A stretch of 64,000 nucleotides of DNA from the NCBI GenBank assembly GCA_037074705.1, contig CM073596.1, forward strand, positions 50,868,001-50,932,000. The letters are read 5' to 3'. Under the pieces are notes generated by a model that saw only the letters and a program-made list of their open reading frames with translations, did not search any database and was not told the origin of the DNA. The translations under genes were made by a program, and so were the position numbers. The stretch is from Zhengitettix transpicula (Eukaryota; Arthropoda; Insecta; Orthoptera; Tetrigidae). Positions 13,048-25,267 of the stretch are shown here, in pieces. Position 1 is the stretch's first letter, and each line of letters begins with the position of its first letter.

Positions 13048-13447
13048 GTGTCCTCTTATAAATTATTCTAATTTTGCGTGTGTTTCGACTGACTAGTTTA
13101 ATTTTTATAAAAGAATTTTGAAAAAATAAATTCTGAAGTAATTTCAAAGTGAAGAGCAGCTCGTATTTCAGGAATGGAATACACTTTGACAAGATTTACG
13201 TCGGGGGATTTTATGGCTTGGTTTAGAGAACAAGGCGGAGGCGAGCACGAAAGCTTAATGTTTCCCGGAAGCGTAGTAGTACACCCGCACCAGCGGGGAA
13301 ACGTCGTCGCAACGTGACAACAAGATGACCTCAATTTATTTTTAAGGTTCCCGTCCCCACGTCGTCACTGTGGCAATCGTTTTAACCTTCCCCCTTTGTT
13401 ACAGTTATATGGCATATTGCTTACATATATCGAAATATTTACGTCAG
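13048..13447. other. Spacer between retroposon D and solo LTR
   Basis: No gene recognised. A minus-strand open frame of 78 codons spans 13098-13334 without recognisable motif. Confidence 0.4.
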
Positions 13448-14632
13448 ATATTGTAATAATTAAATATTATGGGCTTTTAAATGAGCAATTATAAACTTTA
13501 TAACAAACAAAATTTATTTAACAAAACTTGAAACAATTATACAACTTAATAAAAAAAACATCTCAATCTCTCAAAGGTCTTTACTGGGTTTGATAACGGA
13601 CAGAACATTTAAATAATCAAAGAACATAAAATTTACATTTAATTAAAAACGAAATATTTATTCGTCTAGACACAGACGAAATTAATTAACGACGAACTTA
13701 TTCTACAATATTGATTCTAAATTTAAAGAGTTTATTTTATTAACACAAAAGAAAAGAACGATATCTGACTGTATCTTTTAATTCGGTTTACACATATTAA
13801 TACCATGAAATTTCAACTTACGATTACTCAGGAAAATTTGGCTCGTTCGTACATACACACTTTATATACCGGACGTTTTAAACACTGACTCTAACACAAC
13901 CTGTTGGTTTGACGAAAGCTGGTTCTCCGTTCGTGAAGGACATCTCACTTGCTCGTGGTGAAAACTACTCGACGCTGGATGCAATGTCCTGGTCTCCTAC
14001 CATCGAAGACAGTGGTCTAATTTTGATATTACAACAGATTAGACTTCAGCGTACAAAAATGTTCATCGTTGAATATTTTGCTATTTCTCTCGCCGGCTGC
14101 CACTTATAAAACATTCTCCTCCCTTAAACGATGTCTGTCTTAGTCATTCTTCGGTGGTCGCAGAATAACTAACTCACTCACAATTCTCCAGTCTCGGTGC
14201 TCACAGCACTCCTCTCCCACTCTAACTAACTCTAACTCCAAAACTCAACTAACTTTTTCAAAAGCCGCTCTCGCTTATATACCCCAGTCTCTTCCTTTTT
14301 CCTTTGTTCCAAAACTACGTCGCAACTGCCCGATGACAGTTTCCTCCATTATCCCGAGATTTATATTAGGCAGGTGCAGTTCCTTAGTTAGCAAATAGCT
14401 CGCTACTCTGTCTTGTCACAAAGCCGACCATCGAGACAGGTCTAATTTGTCTTTGCACCCTCAATTACTTTGGACTTGTCTTCTAACTCCCACTCGCACG
14501 TGCGCTGTTCTAAATTCTCCAGACCGCCCAAACTGCACCCTCAAGACCTAAGTAAACACATTACAGAATGTCTTTTCAACCGTCCAGGCCATTAATCAGA
14601 AACAATGCCTTTCCTTCAAGGCATTACAATAT
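13448..14632 (-). mobile_element. Solo LTR with 4-bp target duplication
   Basis: The element body runs from TGTAAT (13452) to ATTACA (14628), giving matching 6-bp terminal inverted repeats of the TG...CA type and a length of about 1177 bp. It is flanked by ATAT on both sides (13448-13451 and 14629-14632), consistent with a 4-bp target-site duplication. On the minus strand a strong TATA box, TATATAAGCG, lies at 14281-14272 and is followed by a GTTAGTTAGAG-rich leader; a second TATA-like GTATATAAAG lies near 13870, and polyadenylation signals (AATAAA) lie near 13742-13730. No gag or pol is present, so it is a solo LTR formed by recombination between two LTRs. The 4-bp duplication is most common in Ty3/gypsy elements, but the superfamily is not proven. 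The low complexity of ATAT weakens the duplication evidence. Confidence 0.7.
14272..14281 (-). promoter_or_regulatory. TATA box of the solo LTR
   Basis: TATATAAGCG on the minus strand inside the LTR, about 350 bp from its 5' TGTAAT end, a normal place for the U3/R boundary. It could still drive transcription leftwards. Confidence 0.5.
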
Positions 14633-15351
14633 ATACGAGTTTTATTAGTAACATTTTAAAGTCATTAAAATTTTTATTAATTAAATCAACATGTGAAAAT
14701 GTTTGAAACAAGAATTATTTAATCAGCTTTTAAAGCAGTGCAGGCAGATATGTAGCAAGGATTGACATGTTAAAGATAACTACTTTGGACACATCAATCA
14801 AAAGGGAAACATGACTGGAAAAAGACATCGGGGTGAGCAGAAAATGAAGATGGTATGACACAATCAAAACGACAAAGACAACAAATAAAACGCTGGCGGA
14901 TCTTTTGAAACTTGTTACTGATCGATCCTCGTACCGAATGTCTATTCATCAAGACACTATGAAAGACACTTTCAGTCCAACTCCGGGGAGACTGAATGAA
15001 ACCCCACCGTTGTCAACTCCAGAAATCCCCCAATTACATGCCGTCACACGTTGAGGTGAGTAAAGGGGATGGTACAGCGCCGATCCCGAGAGCTTTGCTG
15101 TAGCAAGCAGCTTCTAACCCAGGTGGGGGGAACAGCAAGGCTATAAAACAAGAGCAACATCCGCCCACTGTTAAGCTGTTGGAAAGGAATCTGACGTCGT
15201 ATCTCATCCGCGTGTGCTACCGCGAAACAGACAACCCGAGATCTGCTGCTCCAGATAGCAAGGACACGCCCTCATACACTTAACTGAGATGAATGGAAGA
15301 TCCCGTCGCTTTGAGCTACAGTGCCGGCTGCTGCTGCTGACACCTGACTAA
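14633..15351. other. Unassigned stretch
   Basis: No recognised gene. Moderately GC-rich from about 14930 to 15340, with short frames only. Confidence 0.4.
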
Positions 15352-15782
15352 AAAAGAAACAAGCTACTTGACATGAATCTAAGAAGATGCACTCTACCCT
15401 TTAATGGCATAGAAAGGTATAGAACGGGGAGTCGATGGTTAACAAGAATTCCCTGGCATTCGCCTACATGTGACGCCGGGAAAATCCTAAGGTAATATGC
15501 ATCAGGTAAGTCGATCTCTTGGTACTTGTCCCACGCTCTTCCGATGACGGGGATGGGGTTTCCTGAGGGGACGCAGCGCAGCATTCCCTTCTCCATGCCT
15601 CTACCAGTTTAGGAAGCAGCTGGCCGACTGTTCCAATACGAATAGCGGGCAACTGCTCAAGAACATGCACCTCTCAAAACAGGTGGAGGTACCTCGGCTT
15701 GTGGGAACCTTAGTAAAAAACCAGAGAGAGGAGTAGACATCCTCAAAGGTAGCCTCCTCTCGAGCTCTGTGGGAAGGTTCAG
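15352..15782 (-). mobile_element. Short retroposon copy E, old and long
   Basis: Sense strand minus, one of the three copies that reach furthest 5'. It includes the block ACAAGCCGAGGTACC and the CTCTCTCTGGTTTTTTACT segment. Internal indels and many substitutions mark it as an old copy: the 3' end is degraded to TCAAGTAGCTTGTTTC. In the sense direction two overlapping frames are open, one reading GQLLPKLVEAWRRECC. Confidence 0.85.
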
Positions 15783-18700
15783 AAACGAAATGACCTGATG
15801 GCTTGATATAACTCGACCGTGAGAGATTAATAAGTAATAAGTCCGCTACAGATTGGTTCAGTATTTCTCGTTATAAAATGTCAGAGGTATACACTGGGGT
15901 CCGAGATGTTTATTTCCGGTATCTCATTTGCTTGTCGACGCAAAAGCGAGGCTTCTTTGTGGAGTCACACACACACACATACACACGTGCGGTGTTGTAA
16001 AGTCACGCGTCTATTCTCCAGCTCCCGGTTCAATTTGCAAACTCTCCTTTTCCATTATTGTTGCCTCGTTCACTTAAATCCATTTTTCAACGGTTACAGT
16101 AAAGGAACTGCTAAGAGAAACATTCCATACTGAAATTACCAGCTACAGTTAAGTCATCGTCTTAAGAACAATCTTCCACGAAACTACGACAACTTTATAT
16201 TGGTCTTCCTCCGGGTTTTAATTTCAATAGTTAAAATAATAATCAGCCAGGAACAGTGCTAAAATTTGTCTCCTTATTTTGTATTAATTAACACGTGTTG
16301 ATAGTTTTGGGTTTGCTTCTTTGTTTCCCATAGTGTTTCATGGTAATGAATTTATTTCGAAGGATATTTGTAATAGTCTATACTTTTTTTTGAGACACGC
16401 ATAAATAAAAAAATAATATAGTTTACTAGTGGGCTGTTGTATGCATTGGAATTGGGCGCTCCTTTTACACACGAGGCATAATACGAAATTATTGGGCTTT
16501 TATAAAATTGCGCAGTAGGAACCAGATGAAGGTCAAGACGCAGTACCAACAGCGATTTCATCATCAAACGTGAATATTTCTTGTTCTTAGACGTTGAAAG
16601 AGAAAATGTCGGCTGACTGTGACGCAGAATGTTGGCACGTCTGTCGGCTGCGGGCTCGATTGTTACCGTGAGGCGAATTGTTGCTGTTGACGCAAGGAGG
16701 GGCTTTTCAGGAGTTGCCGTGAGAGGTTTCGAAATACAAAAATTGTAGTATTCAAAATTATATAATAATAAAAATGTCACCACGTTACAGCCAAATCATG
16801 TGGTATTCAAATTAATAAAAGGAAAAGTAAATTATAGGATTTTCCTCGAATTGAAAAATAAATTTTTAAAGATGACAAAAAATATATTTATTACAATTTC
16901 GTTTCACTTTAATTCGTGTACATCTTTTTTTTTAAAAAAAAATGCCACAGCTTTAATGATACTCATAACCTTAAAGCCGCTTACTGGGACTCTAATAATG
17001 ATAGTGATTGTCAATTTGCATTAAAAGGGGTTTCAAAAGAAATTCAAATTAAATTTTACAGTAACAAATTGTATAAAAGAATCTAACAAAAAACTAGAGA
17101 ATTTTAACGGTAAATTATATTTCCATAAAGGTTTACAAAATCAAGTTTCTACATACAATTTTATTTAGAGCTGCTCTGGTACCGTTATTTTATTTTAAAG
17201 AAAATATTTATTAACATGTCATAACACTGATAACTATATCGTTTCACCACAAAGTTCCGAGGCCTTTCTAAAAACTGTTCACGAACTTAACGTCGTCCTA
17301 TGTTTTTAGATTGGATAAAGTCCACAAGACAAGCCTCTTAAAACATTATCTTTTTCACTCTAAACCAGAATCGTACTCCATGACCAACACTCAAAACCAA
17401 TTCAGACTTGCCATGACCACAACGGTCAGGCTCCAAAAACAACACTGTGAATGTTTCCGCCAAAGTTCTGTGCGTCCGCTTTTCCGACAATTATCGCGTA
17501 TAAAAATTTGCAGTCTCCACATTCATGTGCCAAACAATGGTCTGGCCTCAACGCCGACAGTAATATTAAAGAAAAATTATGAATATTATTAAATGAAGCA
17601 TACAATACAAATTGTTGATCTCTACAATATATATGAGGAGAGTGCGGCATTCTTTAATCTGATTTCTATTACTTCACTCGTCCATTTACCAGTTATTTCG
17701 AACAACAAGTTTCTATCAATTTATAAAAGTACTTTATTTATATGTTTGTGATATTTAGAAGAGATTTAAATTCAAAAAACGAGAATACTTTGGCCACGCA
17801 GCAGTGGATCAATCATTTTACAAACATATATTCCGAGTATTATATGCCACCATCGACATTATAATACGTTTTAAGAATCATTTCAATAATTTTTAACTTT
17901 ATATGGAAAATAAGACTAAATAATAAATCTGTCAAGGTGAAACTTAAAAAAAACTATAAATTTTAGATTGCATCCCGTTGTATTATTTTTGAGAGGAACG
18001 TTCGTAAATACTCATATAGAGGATTATTTGTAGCGGTTCATTCGTATAGTTCTTGGCAGCATTTAATTAAAATCCGTTTCTTGAGACCCTGGAGAGTGCT
18101 GCAACGTTCTATCCTTCCTTCCTGCTGCAGCAGTCCGTCCGTCCACTTCATGTATAAGGAAAGGGGGTTGCGTAGGAGGCAAGGTGGAGTCCTGGCTCGC
18201 TGTGTTGCAACTAATTATGAAGCTCTATCATGTCACGCTGATTCATACACAAGTACGCAGCACCAGGGTTACTTATGCAGAATGATGATGTAAAATTTTC
18301 ACAGTTACAATTGTATAATAAATTAAAAGAGTATTTATTATCCATAGATAGCAAAGAGAAGCAAAACTTCAAGGATATATTAGGACCTATAATTAATTAA
18401 TAACTTTATTTTTATAAGCATAATGTTTAATAAGGAGAAAATTCGCCTCACAATCACACACATAATCACCCACTGCAAGAGGTATAACGAAATACGGATG
18501 AAGACAACAGCCAACTCACTCAGCTGAAGACTTCTTAAGGGAGTCATAGACTTCATTACGTTATCCAAATGATCATATTTAATCTGATCCATAACGAACT
18601 TTTATCTTGACTGTAAATTCAATAAAATTATGTAATTAAATTGTAAACTTTTGAAGGTCGTCAATAACGACACATGTTGACGCGACCATAATAATAATAA

Positions 18701-19228
18701 TGATAAAAATGTGTTTTAATTGACCTTCATTGATCACTACGCTTACAAGTACGAATAAGAGTTTCTATACAATATAAAGAGCCGTGCAAAGGAACACGTT
18801 CGAATTTAGTGTTGCAGTTGCTTGGTGCTCAAGTAACGATTGTTTGAAAGTTAAGGAACCCGGTTTCGAGACCTGCACGAGGTACCGTATCTTTCATCTC
18901 CTCGCGTTAGTTTCGGAGGTACAGTTAATGTGCTGGACTTGAAGCGTGTGTAATACAACACACACACAAACTATTGTCTTTTTTTTATATACAAAACCGA
19001 CTCCATGATTTTCGACTTTGAACCTTATCACACTTCAAATTACATTAACATGTATCATCTGAATAATTTGGCGATCATGTCAAATTTTAAAATTCCATTT
19101 GTTGCGTGAAAATAAAAGGGGAAAATCGGAATAAACAATATTCCAACGGAAGTAAATTTCTAATTTCCAAATACGGACAAAACCCCCTTTACGTTTTTGT
19201 ACGTTTTCTATTTACTTAATTTTTTTTA
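15783..19228. other. AT-rich stretch without a supported gene
   Basis: Contains a short CA microsatellite (about 15967-15985). A 143-codon minus frame at 16352-16783 has no recognisable domain. A decayed tRNA-like sequence may lie at about 18828-18890 (A-box-like then CCCGGTTTCGAGACC), too weak to list alone. Confidence 0.4.
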
Positions 19229-19524
19229 TGGCAACAGGCTACATGAGGGTAATCCACATAGTAGCAACTCCCCTTTAATAGCATAGGAAGGGATTTGAAA
19301 GGGGGGATGCTGAAGGGTAGAGGAAGGTAGCCAAGGGTTACTAGGACCCCTGGCTATATTTTAAGGATCCTACCTGGCATTCGCCTAAAAGTAATGCAGG
19401 GAAAACCCTAGAAAAACCTGCATCAGGCAGGTCGGGCATTGGGTACTTGTCCCACGCCCTTCCGATAGCGGGAGAAGAGTTTGCTGTGGGGACGCAGCAT
19501 TCCCTTTTCCGTACCTCGGCCATA
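19221..19524 (-). mobile_element. Short retroposon copy F
   Basis: Sense strand minus, intact 3' end with a short A-rich tail (T-run at 19221-19227 on plus). 5' truncated just after the CGGAAAAGGGAATGCTGCG block. A frame reading RECCVPTANSSPAIGRAWDK is open in the sense direction. Confidence 0.9.
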
Positions 19525-20916
19525 GGCTATTTCAATGTTCACGGGGGCAATTCGAAAATGAGCTCGTCTAGAATTTAAAAACCGCTAGCAATGGTTTAAC
19601 TTATACAAAAAGGTATCTTAATTTGCTATAAGTATTTCGTAAGTTTGGTGTTGTCCAATAGAACCACACTTAATATATAAATTAAAATTTACTCGAAGAG
19701 TTACTATGGCTAGTGAAGCAACAGTACGCAGACTGCTATGACATGCGCTAAGTGGTTGTCTACTGCAGCCTGGCGCCCACTCCGCGTTTTAAGTGAAATA
19801 CGAACTTAATTTCGTTCAAAAACTCGAATGGCGGACAGGTTTGATAAATTATTATTTCGTTTAGGCAAAGAATTATTACTATTAAATAACCGTGATACAC
19901 AAGTTGAAATTAGGCTTCTTTAGAAAATAATTCACAAGCTTTTAATATAAAAAATATGTATACGTTACTTAGGAGGGGCATGGAAAGAAAAAGGTTGGTA
20001 AACTCTAGGCTAGATCGTTTTATTTTAGTAAACGGCGGATTTTTTTATCTGAGATTTTAAAAAATATGCCCTGTTCCCTGTTACACTTATTTCTGAGTTA
20101 CATTCTAACTTAAGATATTTATTTAAAAAAAAATAAAGCCTGAGTATCGCGTAATTTAACTAAATATATCTTTGGTACGATAGTTTCTTCGATTAAATCA
20201 GCTACTGTTCTAGGTAAAACATAAATAAATTAAATTATTTTTATATGAGACAACGAGGACTTTCCCTGTGTGAGTTGTGTGTAAATCACCGACAGGGTTA
20301 AATATTTATTAATACACAACGTTTCGATGGAGTGCTCTGCCATGGTCACCATGTGGCTTACGGTTATAGAATTTTATTAACGCATATAAAACTTAACGTT
20401 TCCACGTATAACACTTTCCGGTAATTAGTTTCTTGACAACACTGCCTTTTCACATCTGTTTCCCTCTGCCGAAATGCTTAATTTATAGGAAACCCCATTT
20501 TCGTAAAGTTTTCTCCCGTTTGTATCATCGCCTTTCTATTTTTTTCTTGTCATCTACTATTTTTTATATACTATATATATATATATATATATATACACTA
20601 GGAGGTCTGACTTCTAGACTCAGCAGTCTCGTTCAATTCAATAAATTTTTCTTCTAGCGAAATATTAATGTTGTTTGTATCACTTTCTAATAGATTTAAA
20701 ATACAAGTAAGGAATTCTTAAAGTATTCAGCATTAATATATTTTGTTTTAATAGCTTTAAGTGCAGAATTTAGATTTGAATCAACATTAATAATATATTT
20801 TTCAACAACAGGAAGTTGCATCAAATAATCAAAGTACCGAAAATCTTTCTAATTTAAAGTGTAACTAAACCAAATCAATATCTAAACATCAGCCAATTTT
20901 TAGTTCGAAAATTTTT
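19525..20916. other. AT-rich stretch
   Basis: No gene seen. Holds a hammerhead-like relic at 20317-20345 (minus: an ATGG/CCAT stem followed by CGAAACGTTG, but the upstream box is degraded to GTGACCA) and a TA microsatellite at about 20573-20594. Confidence 0.45.
20573..20594. repeat. (TA)n microsatellite
   Basis: About eleven TA units. Confidence 0.9.
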
Positions 20917-20938
20917 TTTTTATTAATGTTAAATTAAA

Positions 20939-20972
20939 CAACGTTTCGTCGCTTATTTTTCGAACTCATCAG
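20939..20972 (-). ncRNA. Hammerhead ribozyme-like motif, left arm
   Basis: Minus strand: CTGATGA (20972-20966), a GTT/GAC stem with an A-rich loop, then GAAACGTTG (20947-20939). Both conserved boxes are intact and the cleavage triplet is GTT, an allowed GUH. Helix II is only three pairs before a mismatch. Confidence 0.55.
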
Positions 20973-21122
20973 TTTCAAGTTTAAAACTACAGAGCGAACA
21001 AAACAATTACAATGATTTTTTAAAAACATTTACCAGTTAACAAACAATATAAATTATCTTCCAAATGTTTATTTAAAATCACTGTAATTATTTTGGCCTT
21101 TTTTGTAGTTTTAAACTTGAAC

Positions 21123-21156
21123 CTGATGCGGTCGAAAAATAAGCGACGAAACGTTG
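21123..21156 (+). ncRNA. Hammerhead ribozyme-like motif, right arm
   Basis: Plus strand: CTGATGC, then GTCG and CGAC forming a perfect 4-bp stem around an A-rich loop, then GAAACGTTG. The last A of CUGANGA is C, so this arm is likely inactive even though its stem is better than in the left arm. Confidence 0.5.
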
Positions 21157-21190
21157 TTTAATTTTACGTTAATAAATTATTTTTGCTGAG

Positions 21191-21980
21191 TTAATATTGG
21201 CTGCCGTTTATTTATTTGTTTTCTCAGTAGTCAGAATGTATATTTATATATATAATTATTTTAAAAGCGATTTTGTTGCTCCGTTCAAGCATTCTTCGGA
21301 TATAGTAAAAAAACCTCCGTGCCTGCTCGACCGTTTCTGACCACGTGTTCCCTATTTGTGTACCAGTGTAACGTGCATTACATTTCATATATTGAGAAAC
21401 AGGCTAGCTTCTTCAACAGCGTAGGGGATACATGTTTATTACCAGCCAGTCGTCCCTTGCTGCAAGAGTGACCGACAACACCTGTATTCGTGAGTTGAGG
21501 TTGGTTGTTTCTCACGCCCCCTCCCCACGTGAGTTCTTATTGTGGAATCTTTGCTCGCAACGCAACTGTGACTAATAAAGCAGACAGAGACACCACAGCG
21601 TCCACGCCCGTCGTGCCACCTACAGTTGTCCTCGTTAATTAAGGTCGCGTCCACAATAGAATTGCCACTCTGACTCCGCAGAATGAATGGTAGGCATTAC
21701 TGGCGCAGCTGCGATGATACACAATCAGCATAAACACGAATTTTCGCTAATCGATGTCACTCTCTCTCTCTCTATCTCTGAAAATTACAGTCTCTCTCTC
21801 TGTAATTTACTCGCCAATTTAACCTTTCACAAATACGAAATGTTTATTATCTCTAGTGATTTATTTTACATTTTGAACCTTAACCTCTTTGAAATACAGA
21901 CATTTTATATAATTTGCAAACAGGTCGTGTTTCTGATTTCGTCCTTGCTCATTTAAACAGCCACGTTTTTTTTGTCATAT
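21191..21980. other. Unassigned stretch
   Basis: No gene recognised. Short CT-rich tracts near 21762-21778 and 21791-21802. Open frames of 70-90 codons have no motif. Confidence 0.4.
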
Positions 21981-22738
21981 ATTCCAGAAAGCCTGGCCAC
22001 GAGACGTGTGAGAATGTTACGCAAAAGAGATGCCACAAATTTGTGACAGTTCGTTGCCGACCTGCGGATGAAGAATTTGGAAGGGCTCTCAACGAAACTT
22101 TAATGGTGGCTGAATTTGTCAGCGTCGGTTATTTATGGGAATATCTTAGATGCGTACATTCATTTCATTCATAGAATAGTGTTAAATGTTTTAATTTCAA
22201 ATTTTTCTTCTCGGGTTCCTCAAGGTTCCTGTCTAGGTCAATTTTAGTTATTACTGATTAGCCGATTGTCCGGGTATGAAGAAATAGTGTATTATACATT
22301 CTTCCTCCCTTAGCGTCATGCCGTGTATTAGGACTAAAAAGGAAGCGATTAGACAATATTCTTTCAGTCATTATCAATATAATGAACTCTTCACCAGGCT
22401 CCATTGGGAGCGTCACTTCATCTCAACGACACAAAAATCTTCGTCCCTAGTATTGGCCAATTGGGAAGCCTTTTTTCACGTCCAAGGCTGAACTTGACCA
22501 TCTCGGTGAATATCACTGTTGTACTGTCCGACCCAAGAATTTATTAATTCGGCACCAATTCAGGTTATTTTTTGGCATAATTTTCCAATACCCTCTCCAG
22601 CGCCACGATAAAGGATGATGTTGAATTAAAACACTATCGGAACTGTTACCAATCAAGAAATCGCAAAGAAAAATTATAATGGACACAAATTTCGAAATTT
22701 TTTCAACATTTTTCACCAGCATGTTGAACTGGCAGATT
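21981..22738 (+). repeat. Left arm of large inverted duplication
   Basis: This ~758-bp segment recurs as its reverse complement at 24535-25267, beginning at ATTCCAGAAAGCCTGGCC and ending near GTTGAACTGGCAGATT. An open frame at the outer end reads KPGHETCENVTQKRCHKFVT in both arms but is not a family I recognise. Near 22212 the frame VPQGSCLGQF, then a stop, then LLLISRLSG resembles the GVPQGS-LGP region of jockey/CR1-type reverse transcriptases, so part of the duplicated unit may be a dead LINE. Confidence 0.85.
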
Positions 22739-23084
22739 GCAAAATATGATTCCTAGTTCCCCGTAAGGCCGACTTAGTGTTGTCACACTGACTGAAGAAA
22801 AAATTGAAGTGAACAATGAAGGTATTTAAAACATATAAATCGACAGGAAATCACTACATTAAATAATGAAAAAAATTTTAATTGATTTAAATCGCGTTAA
22901 AATCTCAGATAAAATTAAAATTTTATATTGAAATAACATTCTTCAAAGTAATACGCACTATATTTGGAATTAAAAATATATGTTAAGCAAATAAAGAAAT
23001 TAAGATTACAGTGCACTGGATACTATATATAAAAGAGTTAATTAAAATCATTTTTAATATTTGATATAATCTGACAATTACCAT

Positions 23085-23410
23085 TTAATAAACAAGTAAA
23101 ACAGCCAATGTGCAAAAAAGTGTAGTAATTAATTAAAATTAAAATCATTACAGTACGAAGTTTCGTTCAAATTTTTGGCACTTCCTCGGGTGTATGCACA
23201 TACATATTCAAAATTAGAAGAACAAATATAAATTTAGCGGCGTACGATAGTTGTAACTGTCACAGGACCCTGAATTTACAATTTTTCCCCCCTAATTTAT
23301 CATATATACAAATTCATACATGAAAAACTGTATATTACATCAGGAAGTCACAGAATTGTAGACGAAACGTCGTATTGCGATGATTTGTGATTGTAATTTA
23401 CTAATACACA
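23085..23410. repeat. Palindromic hammerhead family P1, copy 1
   Basis: Shares blocks in the same order with 45970-46300: ACAGCCAATRTG, TAGTAATTAATTAAAAT, GAACAAATATAAAT, and GTAGACGAAACGTCG. The left arm carries a degenerate motif on minus (23157-23189: CCGAGGA ... GAAACTTCG), the right arm one on plus (23338-23372: ATCAGGA ... GAAACGTCG). Two independent copies of one ~330-bp unit show a real dispersed family rather than chance matches. Confidence 0.75.
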
Positions 23411-23830
23411 TGTTTTATGACAAATTGACTGATTTTTCCCTTGTTCAATTCGTAAGCGCCCCAAATCAGAGTTCCAGACATTATAATTATAAATTAGGTA
23501 CATTGAAACCTTAATAAAATAACTTTGGAACATTCTTTTCCTCATATTTGTGACTTACTCCAGTTAAAAATATTTTATTTTGATTTTTCCGTCTCGTGGT
23601 GAAAAGGAGAGTGTAGCTTCAAATTGTGGAAGACTGAGAAACCCATTTCAAATTTTTAAGGCGAGAAATGACAAAATACTCATGATAGTTCCATATTATG
23701 GTTGTTGGTTGGAAAACATGAGGTCCCCCTGCTTCAATAGCAACCGCAATTTGTGTTCCCGATGACCCTGACGTTTCGACGTGACAATATATTCGGTGAA
23801 ACCGTTGACGTGGTCATAGAAAAAAAAAAC

Positions 23831-23847
23831 CACACACACACACACAC
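23831..23847. repeat. (CA)n microsatellite
   Basis: Short CA dinucleotide run after an A-run. Confidence 0.85.
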
Positions 23848-24534
23848 GAGGACGCGCTGAATTCGTCTGGCGATGTCTGATTAAGTGTCTGTAGCCGGCC
23901 AGATCCTCACAGTGCGAGTATTATGTAAGTGAAGAAGTCTCGGGAGAGACTCTGAATGGAACGTTGTGAGATAGGATCGCCTTCAAGGCTGCACAAGGAA
24001 AGCGCTGTCCACAAACAGGTGCTGCTGCTGCTGCTGCTGAGAATCATATTCCTGGACACATCGATTAAACATTAATTATGCCTTTTACACATCACGCTGT
24101 CTTTTATACTAGTAACCTTATTGGTTTCCTTGAATTACAATTTCAAGACAAATTGTCATCCAAATCTCTTCCAGAAGAACCATATGCACTTTGGAAACCT
24201 AAATGGTCGTATTGAATAAATTGCCGTCGTTTAATTTTTAATGAAAATTGTTGTGTTTAATTCAGAAAAAAAATCGTTCGTCCCATGAATATATTTTTTT
24301 TTACAAATCCACGATAAAAAAATAAAAATGTGTGCACTGAAAGCGGAAGGGTACTGGTAGAATCTTAAAATGAGTTACGAAAACGACCGACGTTAGTGTC
24401 AGGATCTCTGTTCCGGTTTATGTCTCACCATTAGGGGTGTGTTTGGAAGGGAATAACATAAAAGTAATGTGAAAATATATTTAGAGGTTCAGTGAAATAA
24501 GAACTGATGCTCCCGATTCTGGTTAAGGAAAAGT

Positions 24535-25267
24535 TAATCTGCCAGTTCAACATGGTGGTGAAAAATGTCGAAATTGGTGTCCATTATAATTTTTTTTGCG
24601 GTCGATTACTTGATTGGTAACAGTCAATATCATCCTCAATCGTGGCGCTGGAGAGGGTATTGGAAAATTATGCCAAAAAATAACCTGAATTGGTGCTGAA
24701 TTAATAAATTCTTGGGTCGGTCAGTAGAACAGTGATATTCACCGAGATGGTCAAGTTCAGCGTTGGACGTGAAAAAAGGCTTCCTAATTGGCCAATACTA
24801 GGGACGAAGATTTTTGTGTTGTTGAGATGAAGTGATGCTCCCAATGGAGCCGGGTGAAGAGTTCATTATATTGATAATGACTGAAAGATCATTGTCTAAT
24901 CGCTTCCTTTTTAGTCCTAATACACGGCATGACGCTAAGGGAGGAAGAATGTATAATACACTATTTCTTCATACCCGGACAATCGGTTAATCAGTAATAT
25001 CTAAAATTGACCTAGACAGGAACCTTGAGGAACCCGAGAAGAAAAATTTGAAATTAATACATTTAACTCTAATCTATGTATGCAATGAATGTAGACATCT
25101 AAGATATTCCCATAAATAACGGACGCTGACAAATTCAGCCACCATTAAAGCTCCGTTGATAGCCCTTTCAAATTCTTCATCCGCAGGTCGGCAACGAACT
25201 GTCACAAATTTGTGGCATCTCTTTTGCGTAACATTCTCACACGTCTCGTGGCCAGGCTTTCTGGAAT
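24535..25267 (-). repeat. Right arm of large inverted duplication
   Basis: Reverse complement of 21981-22738 with scattered substitutions and small indels (for example 733 against 758 bp). The outer open frame on minus, reading KPGHETCENVTQKRCHKFVT, remains open with a few amino-acid changes against the left arm. A transcript across both arms would fold into a long hairpin. Confidence 0.85.

Larger units (their letters stand above)
20917..21190. repeat. Palindromic element with head-to-head hammerhead motifs
   Basis: Left arm (about 20917-20992) and right arm (about 21104-21186) are inverted copies: both contain AAACAACGTTTCGTCGCTTA or its complement, plus flanking TTAAATTAAA-type and TAGTTTTAAACTTGA-type sequence. 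Each arm carries one hammerhead-like motif facing outwards, the GAAACGTTG box being toward the ends. The ~110-bp centre is AT-rich. The layout resembles a non-autonomous derivative of a Penelope-like element, whose copies are often flanked by terminal repeats with hammerheads, or a MITE-like fold-back. Confidence 0.7.
22739..24534. other. Spacer between inverted duplication arms
   Basis: About 1.8 kb, AT-rich, no gene. Holds the hammerhead palindrome at 23085-23410, a CA microsatellite (23831-23847) and a short (GCT)n run near 24019-24037. Confidence 0.5.

Noticed and set aside
23767..23790. Further GAAACGTC-like sequence (minus strand)
   Set aside because: No CTGANGA box or stem at a proper distance.
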